From NCBI GenBank assembly GCA_030849805.1, contig JASANZ010001932.1, forward strand, positions 1 to 25,341: DNA of 25,341 nucleotides, written 5' to 3'. Position 1 is the first letter of the stretch, and every line of letters begins with the position of its first letter. Positions 1 through 10,600 of this stretch are shown piece by piece. The notes beneath the pieces are model-generated. The model was not told the DNA's origin. It did no database searches and was given only the letters and a program-made list of their open reading frames with translations. A program made the position numbers and the translations under genes. The stretch is from Sergeia podlipaevii (taxonomy: Eukaryota > Euglenozoa > Kinetoplastea > Trypanosomatida > Trypanosomatidae).

Positions 1-1633
1 CAGATTGAGGGCAAATAGCTCGTTTCGTAGCAATAAATTTTTAGCAAGCTGACAAAAAAAAAAAGCATAATAATGTTTACGCGTGGAAAACAAAACTTAA
101 AAGGAAAAAGTTGTAGCATTCAAAGAGTCTGATTATCTCTTTTTTTAAAAAAAAATAAATAAATAAATAAGTAAGAATCAACTTTTGCTTTTATCGTACA
201 TATTATAATTGCTCTTTGTGGCTTCTTCCTTCTTTTTTTTTTTGTTCTCGTCATTATTATTCAGTGTTTAGAGTTCTATATATATTTATATATATAGGTC
301 GATAAGGGAATAAATTTCTTCAAAGTTTTAGTGTAGCATTTCTCGTTTTTTTTTTCTTCTCCTCCTTCTATCGATCCCCTTTTACTCTGATCAGAGGATA
401 TCAAGCAAGGACGTAGGATCTCTTTTTTTTTTTTGAGGAGGAAGGGAGGAGGAAAGGAATAAATCAGAGAGCAAGATACACACTCAAATACGTAGAACTA
501 TTCATATATTCATATTTATATATATAAGTGGCAGTGCATATATCGCTTTGATTGTGCCACAGTATCCACTAACGTCTGTTCGTTCCATTTTTTATATATT
601 TATTCTGCTCATTTCGTTGTTTGTCGTTGCTGCTGCACTTTTTTTTCTTCTTTGATTTAACGCACCTACATATTCGAGGCTCACATTTTGAGTCAACTTG
701 AGTACTGCTTTGTGGCATATAAACAACACTTGAAAATCAAGAGGGGGAGAGAGGACGCAGTAACGGACATTGTGAGAAACAGAAAGCATATCTACAAAAG
801 GAAAGCAATTAGTGCTGTGTCATCGGCATTTTGTGTAAATATCTTGATAAGAAGAGAAGAGGACTGACCTTGGATTGCCCTGTGACTGTGCACTAGAGCT
901 TTCTTGAGGAAGGTTATACACATATCTAGTTTTCTGTTTTTTTTCTTTCTCTTTTGTATTTCTTCTTCTGGAGAAATAAAGCAAGCAATTGTTATTGTTA
1001 CATTACTTTTCCTTAACAAGTGTCCTACACATTACGAAGGATTTTATAATTGTGCCACAAGACGCACGGACGTAGCTTTTCAGCAAGTGAAAAATAGCTC
1101 AAAAAAAAGGTTGAGGGGAAAAGAGAAGAAAAACTGTAAAGGAGCAAACATTGACCAATTAGTTTAAAGAAAGTATTGGGGAAGACAGAAGTAATTTCTT
1201 AAAAAAATATATATTCTCAGTGCAAGGGTGCGTTTTACGACGACAACAATCACTTGCGAAGAATTGCGATACATACTAATTTCTTTTTAAGGACAAAGGA
1301 ACCCGGTGCAGTGAGAGAAAGAAAGTTTCGGAAAGGAGGAAAAATAGCGGGGAGAGAGGCTAGATACTTAACAGCTTTGAGTGACTATCAGTGCTTTACT
1401 TTTTTCTCTTTGTAGAGAGACAGCAGAAACATAGCGTGGAGCCTGCTTGTATTTTTTTCTTTTTTCTTTTGCTTGTTTGACACTTTTTTAAGGCACATTT
1501 TCTTTTACTATTTTTTTTTTCCTTTACAGATTTGTTTATTTTTATATCTGGGTTGTAAATCCTCCTCCTCTTCTATTTTTTTTTTTTCATTTTTTTTTTG
1601 TTTGTTTGTTGTCCTTATCGCTCAACAGTCATC
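1..1633. other. Intergenic spacer and 5' region upstream of the IP3 receptor gene
   Basis: No convincing gene is present. The stretch is AT-rich with many T runs on the + strand, an AT-rich microsatellite-like patch around 278-297, an AATA-type run at about 154-172, and a T-run/A-run dyad at 140-155. Short open frames at 904-1167 and 1473-1658 start at non-ATG codons and are dominated by Phe, Leu, Ser and Lys encoded by homopolymers, so they are not called. The end of this stretch holds the trans-splice signals of the downstream gene. The 3' end of any upstream gene lies outside the window. Confidence 0.7.
1490..1529 (+). promoter_or_regulatory. Candidate trans-splice acceptor for the IP3 receptor mRNA
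   Basis: A T/C-rich tract runs through about 1495-1526 and ends in CAG at 1527-1529. This fits the kinetoplastid polypyrimidine-plus-AG acceptor used to add the spliced leader. It would give a 5' UTR of about 104 nt with no upstream ATG before the start at 1634. A second possible acceptor is the AG at 1627-1628, right after another long T/C tract (about 1561-1626), which would leave only about 5 nt of 5' UTR. Which one is used cannot be decided from sequence. Confidence 0.5.
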
Positions 1634-4600
1634 ATGGATCGTGGCAGACTCACCGTGAAGATGGGGGGCCTCATTTACCTCCAGTGCACAGATGGTTGCC
1701 TCTCAGCCGCTGGCCTCGAAGGCGAGCGCTTATTTCTACGCAGTCCAAACATGAACGAAAGCTCTGACGATGTGCTTCCCTTCTACGCCATTACGGGTAG
1801 CGTGTTTCGTATTGTCCCCACACGCAGCTCTCTGGAAGCTGCGGAGCGCGCTGCCTCGTCTGCCAAAAAGTCTCCTGAGGAAGCTGCGCTCGATCCGTCA
1901 ATGGTGGCGACGGAGTCCCTCAACGCACACGAGGTCACCTATGGGCAGAGCTTCTCACTTATCCATGAAGCGAGTCAGCTGTACGTGTCCGTGGCGCACT
2001 CGCAGCCCTCCGAGAACGATCCTGACTGTGTCAGTGTCGTGCTTGTTAGTGAGGAGTCGGCGATGTCGACCTCATGCGAGTTGATTTTTGTACCTCGGTA
2101 CAAGATCCGCTCCGACGGTGATTCACTCAACCGCGATGATGAGGTGCTGATTCGCAGCGCCAGCAAGTCCTCGTTCTTCCACGTGTCTGGTCCCCGCAAC
2201 ATCACACCGAAGGAAGCCATTGCGCTTCACCAGACGTTCCGCCGTGGTGGAGCACTGAGCATGCTTGGGCGTCAGGACCCTGCTTTCGAGGCGGACCTGG
2301 AGACGCCCAGCAGCATTGCGGACGAGGCTTGCCTGCGCGAGTACTTGGATGAAGTCAACGGCTGCGAGGAAGGTGGCGTTTCTTTTGCATTGCGCCGCTA
2401 TGACGTGGGAATTGATCGTGCCAACGTTCAGCGCAATCAACTACACATTTCTCGTTCCTTTGTTTCTTCTGGCATGCCACTTGCTCTTTATCACCGCGAG
2501 CGGGAGGCGTTCTTGACGACCAGCGTGTCGACACCTCGACCTATCAGAGACTCAGAGGCTATGGACCAGGACGGCACTTTCTCCGCACCAACCCGCAAGC
2601 GCAGAATGGATGCCTCTGCGGCTGCTTTTACAGCTCTTTCTGGAGCGGAGGGTGATGGCTTTGATAACGCGTCGATCATTTCTTCGAGACAGCAACATGT
2701 GCTGCAGCAGGCTTCAAACATTAACGGACTAATGGATGCTGGCCGCGGGACACTTTTACCCTTTCCTGCCTTTGCTGCCTACGACAGATGTGGCGCAGGC
2801 AATGACGATGGCATGCTTGCCAGCGTGGTCTGTCCCGTCACGTCTCACTGGATCATTGAGGCCGAGAACCCCATGCAGGGCGGTCCGGTACGCCTCGGCA
2901 ACACACAGTATCGCATTCGACACGTGATCTCTGGCAAATACCTCGCGGTGTGTGGTAGTGCTATTGATGACTACTTTAATGAGGTGGAGGATGTCTCCGA
3001 TGGCGACAGCTGCGCTGAGTCCGATGGTGTGAAGCCCAAAGGGTGTGCTTCTAGCGCTGTATCGCAGACTGGCGATCACGTGGTCCGCGAGACTGCCCTC
3101 TGCCTGATTCCCCAGCCTAACAACGATCGTGACTTGCAGAGGACGCTGTTCAGCATCGAGTCCCTCTTCCCCACCCAGTGTCACTACCTCATAGAGCAGG
3201 ACTGCTTGCTGCTGAAGAACACGATAACCGGCATGTATGTGAGCACGTACAACACCGTGCCTGGCCCGAACATCCGCCTCTCGCTCCAGTGGAAGCCCTC
3301 CATGGCCGATACTATCTGCACCGTTTGCGTTCCCAGAGAGGCGCAGCGGAGTTCACTCTTCATTCGCTCTCAGTGTGTGTGGCTGACGCACTTTCGTGAC
3401 TGCATGCAGGAGGTGACGAGCAAAAAACTTCGCGAGCGTGCCGACGTCAAGGACAAGGCTGCTCATGGTGACACAGAAGCCATCGCAGCACTGACAAAAT
3501 GGGAGGAAGAGCGAGCAAACATGCCGGCCATCATCGCCGACCGCATGAACGTGCCAGACTTTGACGAACGCTTGCTTAGGAGGAAGGTGGAATTTCACGT
3601 TGCGCCACACACAGCCCCTCCCCCGCCTAGCGTGAATCCGGATTATGAACAATTATACCGCCTGATTGGTCTCTGTCAGCGCTCTCTTGCAGAGCTCATT
3701 GGTTTCTGCGGGGTGTCCGAAGAGGCGAACCCGCTGAAGCGTGATGGACTCCCTATCCACAGCAACCAGAAGAAGCTCTACGACGCGCAGCTTTATCGGC
3801 TTATTTTTGATGTGATCTTGTCCCCCTTTAAGGTTTTGAGCAACGCTGCAAAGCCGGTGGGAGAGACACTAGAAGAGTTCTGTCGCCGCGGCTCGGCGAG
3901 CGCGGCAGGAGAACAGGCTGGACAGATGGGGTTTGGTGGTGGTGTGCGGTACAGCATGTGGGATGTTAACCCTCAAGGCACCCATGTGGCGGATATTCTC
4001 GCGAGTGAGGGACTCATGGCGGTGGAGGAGGTTTTACTGCCTTTGAATGAAGAGATCCACCTGCTGCTGCACCTCGCCTTCCGTCTGCTGCGCCAGATGA
4101 CACGGCACGACTCGGCTTTCGCGGATGGCTGGTGCGAGTACATTCCTGTCTTTTTGGAGATGGACGGCCGACGCCTGCACGTGGTGGACACAATGCAAGA
4201 GATGTTCACCGATAATCCGGACTTGCCGCTGGATGCAGTGCGACAGGTGGCGAATCATTTTATTGGCGCCACTAAGACGATCCGACGTGGGTCCTACATT
4301 GACTTCTTGGGTGCAGCATGCACGCTCAAGTATCGTGGCTTCCCTGACCGTCAGGAGTTTGTCTGCCGCAAGTTGGTCATGGAGAACCCGCACCTGCTTG
4401 CTCACTTTGCTGTGAAGGGCAATAAGCTTTACATTCGCCCAAGCACGGGCGGGACAGAAATGGAGTGCGTAGAGTTTTTTGCGAGCAATTCCGATCGGAT
4501 GCAGGTCGCGTTTGTGGAGAATCAAATCGCGCTCATGGCTCGTCTGTGCTATGATGGATGTCCGCGTATCTGCCAGGAGGAGGTGAGTAAGATTCTTAGC

Positions 4601-7600
4601 GCGGAGGGTGTGATCATTGCTCTCAAGACGCTGGTGTGGACCGGAACGGAGCGGGTCGGTGTGATCAGCATGCTTGACAGCCTCCGCGGTCACTTTATCC
4701 GTCTCGCTCTTCAGGCTCACATTATTGGGAAGATCAGCAATCCTGCCATTCAGCTTCGCATCAGCACCGTTCTCTTCGGTTCCAGCTCACTGCGTTCTTC
4801 TACGAGCTGCACGTACTACAGCGGGATCGAGGATGACGCGATGGCCAAGACGTTGAAGGAGGTGTGCTTTCATATACTCCGCGCCAATCCGTACTTCATC
4901 CACCGTAATGTTAGTCGCAATACGCTAATCCGCGCGGTGATTGGTGTCTGGCGCCGCTTGATTGCGTATCGCCAGTACAATCAAGAGGAGGCCAACGCGC
5001 TCATTCCTCTCTTCATGCGCTTGCTGGATGGACTGAAAGATGTCATCAGTCCTCCTTCTGACTCGACAGTGAAGCAGAAATCACTGCGCCTAAAGACAAA
5101 CGTCGAGACCATTCATATTATCCGTACTCGTGAGATGATTTGCATGTCTATGCAGTCGCTGCTGACGAATGCCATGGCACGTGGGGCGGATGAGGTGATT
5201 CTCTATCTCTACCGCGCCTACACGGAGAAAGGGGCGGTGCGGTGCAAGCCCTGGATTGACGCTGGTTGTGGCAGCGGCAGCCCCAAGTCTGTTGGCGCTC
5301 GCATGGTGAAGCTGCTGAGCGATGGCACTGCTGTGGTGAAGAACGCGGCGAGTGGGGCGGCGGCGGAGGCGGGGTGCTGTGGACGACGAAAGCGACGCGC
5401 GGATGGCTACGAGCAAATTGGTGACAGCGGGGAGGACGACGACGACAACGTGTCCGAAACGTCAACGATGAAGCATGGTCGCTTCTATGCCGCTCTTGTG
5501 CCGATGGGAGTGCGAGAGGACGAGGATGGCGGTGCTGATGGTGAGGAGATGATGTCTGCCAAGCATGTGCATGAATACCTGGACTTTCTCACTGATCGTA
5601 TGTGCAGTGTGTTACGCCCCGTGCGGCTTATCCCGCTGCTTCTTGACGTCACGCGTTACAATAATAACAATCTGACCCAGCAGGCGATGCGTCTTATGGT
5701 GCAACTTTCCGTCGTGAAACGCAGTATGGCTCAGATGGTGCTGCAGGTCAACACGCTGCCTTCTACGGAGATTGTGCGCAGCTTTGACAAGATTCACGAT
5801 GTCGCGGTGCAGCTCTTGCAGAGCTACGAAAAGGAGAGCAGTTTTGGAGAGAACTGGGATATAGCTATTGAAACAACCGTGATGACACTGCTTGGTTCCT
5901 TTGAAGAAACAGCGACGACGGAGACCCCGGTGGAAAACTTGAAGGACATCTACACAACCATTTCAAGCGCCGAGGAAGAGGCCCAGGCCATCATCAGCGT
6001 GACCGCTGGCTCAACGGCGGGTATGTCGGTTGCTGAGAGGCAGGCAGCTGAGCGGGCAGCTTCGCTCAAGGCAAAGGAGAAGGGTTCTGCAGTGCTTGTA
6101 CCAAAGGTGGATATGAAGACACGTGTCTCACAGCTTTGGTCACGGCTTGCTGGAGCGACGCGCCTGATGATATATAACAACGCTATTCGCAAGCGTCGTC
6201 GTGGTTTAGGCTTGAGTGAGTTCTCTAAGGTACCGCTGCACCTGATCGTGCGCTCAGAGGTGATGGCGCACTGGCGCATTCACGAGACTCTCCTACGCAT
6301 GCTTCCCAAGGTGCCTCCGAGCGATGAGACGTTTCTGCGTCTCATGAAGTTTTTCTACTACTTCACGCTCTCCGAGAGCAACGCGAAATTGCTGCGTGCA
6401 CACATCAACGTCTTCATGTCTTGCCTTCGTGTCAATCAAGCAGCTTCTGCACTTTGCCTTCATACTATTGTCGCTATTCTGGGCACTATGCGCGACATTG
6501 ATGAGTTTCTTACCCAAGATTTGCTTGATGCTTTTGCAACTCGCATTAATGCCAACGTACTGTCACGTGTGCCAGATCAGGAGTTTGTCGAGCTGCTCAG
6601 TGATAAGGTCTTCTCCAAGAAGAGTGTCGGCGTGGTTGTACGCCGGCGCATGATGCTGACTTTGCGCGAGCATAAGACCCTACGCTATCTGGTCAATCCT
6701 CGGCCGCACCCCACACAGGTGGAGATCCACTTTACCTCTGCTCTTGTGAACCTCGTGTGCAACATCTGTGGTGCTGACTCGAGTGTGCTGACGCTTGCGC
6801 AGGGCATGCTGCCCGCAAGCAATACCTGCAGCGTATGCCTCAAGTACGCCTCTGAGGACATTCTCACTGACAAGGGCACCGCGGTGCCGGATGTGGGCCG
6901 AGCAGAGGCAATGAACCTTCTGGGCGGGTTCAAGTTGGTTAACCCCTATCTTCGCACTCTCGTGGCGCTTTACTTTACCGCGGACGAGGGCAACAAAAAT
7001 GAGCTGCGCAGGCGGCAGATGCAGTGGTCGGCGGATCAACAGTGGTGGCTTATTCTCCGTCGCTTCACTGACCTTATGAAGGGGGTGAGTCGTTTGATCA
7101 AGGTGGATGCGGGCAGCGTGCACAACCGTGGTGTGAACGCGATCCTACTGTATCGTCTGTTCTTCCTTACTTCTGTGCCTATTGCTCTTGCTGCCTTTTT
7201 CATGAGCTGCTTCAGTACGGAAGGGTACTTCAAGAACACCAAGGTGATCGGCACCGGTCTTAGGGACCTTCTGGAGACAGTTACCGACTTTGGCGACTGC
7301 TTGATGCAGTTTAAGGGTTCGCTTAGTCTAACAACAGAAGATGTGGTTACCTACCGCCAGATGCTTGGCATTGTACAGTATCGCGCAGAGGCAGTCCGCG
7401 ATGACACCTTGCTTCAGCTCGCGAGGAAGTGCGAGAGGAGCAAAAATGCCATGCGTGAGTACTTGGCTGAGCAGCAGCATGAGTTGCAGGCTGCACTCGT
7501 CGCCGAAGAGGCCATGCATGAGAGAATGGGATTGCGAGATGCCAACGATGAAGACATCAGCGCTTTTGACATTTTATTCAAGGAGGAGGCAGTTTCAAAG

Positions 7601-10600
7601 GAGCTTCAGGAGGACTCTGGCCGTTCGCTCATTATGAGCAGCGCAGCAGGTGGGTCGAAGGGCATCAACATTGTGCGTGCTTCATTGCGCGAGACACTGA
7701 AGGGTAACACGGTGATCCCCAACATCACACAGAACCCTTCCTCAATCGCGTATATTATTAATTCCCTTTTAGTTCGTGCCACGTCTGACCCCAAGATTCG
7801 GCAGTCTATCACACGCATTACCTCCGCACTCAAGTCTCTTCTGTTCGGTCCTCGCACGTCGGTTGCCTTGCTCAACCTATTTTACAATGCTCTTGACACC
7901 GTACTTCATCACCCCAAGTATATTCACGCCTGTGTGGATGAGATCTACGTGCAGGGCGGCGGCACGGAGGAGGGGGAGGATGCCGCGGGCGGTGATGTGA
8001 GCCCCACACGACAGTCCAAGACGACGCTTGATCTTGACGATCTGTACGCTGGTGATACTCCTGGATATGCTCTCCAGGTAGCCTTTAGCGACGCAGGACT
8101 CATGCATGTGGCGGTCTCTATGTGTGCCATTGAGGATGATGTGATCGCTTACAACGCGGTTCGTCTTGGTGTGATGATTCTTGAAGGAGGCAACAAGCGG
8201 GTGCAGAAGGCTCTCTATCAGTACTTCATCACTCGTGAGGAGGGCTTCTTCCGCAACATGCGTGACATCATCCGAGAGACACTAACGTGGACGAGGCAGG
8301 TGAACTCTGAGCATCAGTACTATATGCTCAAGCGTGGTATGCGGGGCAATCAACACCGCGTGACCGCCGCTTCGATCAACGTACAGCTCATTGATGCGAT
8401 GATTCCCAAAAAGAAGGACACCCCGCTGCCATCGCAGCAAAACAAGAGTGTCTCGAAGCTCTCTGGGTGGGCACGCGTGCGGGGGTCGCGACGGCTGAAG
8501 CTCATGACGACCGTCTTCCGCCTATTGCAGCTTTTTTGTGAGGGTCACTATGCAGGGCTGCAGAACTATATTCGCGTGCAGCACGACAACTTGCATAATA
8601 CGAATATCGTGCATGAAATCATGGTGCTCATGGAGGACATTACAGTGTTCATCACTCCGGCTAATCTTAAGCTGCTTTCGCAAGGATTTGACCTTCTCAC
8701 CGAGATCTGCCAAGGCCCGTGCCGTCCGAACCAGGAGGCGCTCATCAACTACGGCGTGTGCGGCATGTGCCGGTACGTACTCGAGCATATTACAAGCAAG
8801 ATGCACGCACCCGTCTCTGAGAGAGACCTTTTAAACGATGTTTCTGTCGACGACCTGAGCTCCGTGCGATATGGCGTCAGCACGACATTACTTTCACTTA
8901 TTGAGGGCTGCAGGGAGCCAGACGTGTTCCAGCGCATTTTTATGCAGATGCCTTTGACCGTCATTGGGAACGAGGTGGCGACGACGAAGCCGGCCGCGCT
9001 TGAAAGCCTCGAGCGCAACGGTAGCGGCGCCGGTGAGGACAGAGAGGACGAGGCGGAGGGTGATGACAACGATGAACGCATCGAGTCCTTTTATAACTGG
9101 CTTATCTTCTTGCGTTCTATCCGTCCGTATGCAAATGAAAGCGAGATGGACCAGATCGATCACATCTTCTTACACTGCAGTGAGCTCACACCGTACCTGG
9201 GCAGTATCGAGGTGAGCCGCGAGGAGGGACTGGAGCGTGTGTTTTTTCGTATTCCGCAGCTCTGCACAAGCCTGACACAAGATCGGAAGGATTCTCTTTT
9301 GTGGAGTGTGGACCGCACCAGCCGTGCCACAAAACTTTCTGATTTCCTGCACAAGTCCGATGAACTTATTTTCGCCATCGAGCAGAACTACGCCTTTAAT
9401 CAGAAACTGATGAGCTGGACGCGCTTTGACGTCGCATACAACGCAGAGGCGGGCCGTCCATCTCGCTGCATCCAGCGTTGCAAGCTGGTGTACAACAATC
9501 GCATTGCCTCCTACCTTTTTACCTCTAACATTGGGTACTACGATGGTGTTTCTATGCTTATGGCCGTGCTGGTCAACTGCGTCTTGGTGTTGGTAGAGGG
9601 AGGCCAGATCGGTGGGTGGGTGAAGCTCGGTGAGGAGCAATTCGTCTTGCTCATGTGCGTCATACAGACCATTGTGTGCGCCTTCATCTTCTACGTGGAG
9701 GTTCTTGTGGGCTTTCCGGTTCACCTCTACACGCTCTATAAGGACAAGCAACGCCTTCAGGAAGAGGTGGCCACGTTCGATATTAGCATGAAGGAGGTCT
9801 ATAGCGGGTTGACCATGAAGGAAATAGTCAGCAGCTTCTTTACCTGGTTCATTGCCATCTTCCGCTTCTCCCTGTTGGTGTTTGCGGCCTTGAGCTGCCT
9901 GGTCTCCCCCTACTTCGCTGCATTTAATTTGATGCTGCTCATTTATAAGATCTCTACGTTGCGCACCTTTATCGCGGCCATTACAATGAACGGCAAGCAG
10001 CTCTTGTTGACCGCAGTGCTGGGTGTGATGATGCTCTACCTCTTCAGTATTGTCGGCTACCTCTCTTTCTCAAATCAGTACAACCCTGATGAAGAAAGCC
10101 CTGACAGGGAGAATTGCAAGACCCTAATGCAGTGCTTTATCTATAGTCTTAGCCAAGGCCTGCGCGCTGGCGGTGGTATTGCAGACGTGATGCATCCTTG
10201 GTCATGGAATGACCCCAACATCGTATCTCGGATCTCGTACGACATGCTCTTCTATGCCTTGGTGACTGTGGTCTTCCTGAATATCATGTTCGGTATCATC
10301 ATCGATACTTTTGGACAGATGCGTGATGAGAAGAGTGAGAAGGAGGCGGATATGCACGGCACCTGCTTTATCTGCGCACTCGACTCTGATGAGCTGGAGA
10401 AACTGAGTGTAAACGGTTTCAAGACCCACGTTAAGAACGAGCACAACATGTGGATGTATCTGTACTTTATGCACCACTTGCGCCGCAAGGACCCTAATGA
10501 CTACACTGGGCAGGAGAGCTACGTGAATGCCAAGATCCAGCTGAACAGCCTCGCCTTCTTCCCAGATGAGAACTGTCTTGCGCTGGAAGCGTCCAAGCAG

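Noticed and set aside
4034..4720. 228-codon open frame on the minus strand inside the channel gene
   Set aside because: It lies fully antisense to a confidently identified coding region, has no recognisable domain, and long antisense frames are common opposite such genes.
9170..9751. 193-codon minus-strand open frame opposite the channel's first membrane segments
   Set aside because: A shadow of the real frame; no domain and no upstream splice signal on the minus strand.
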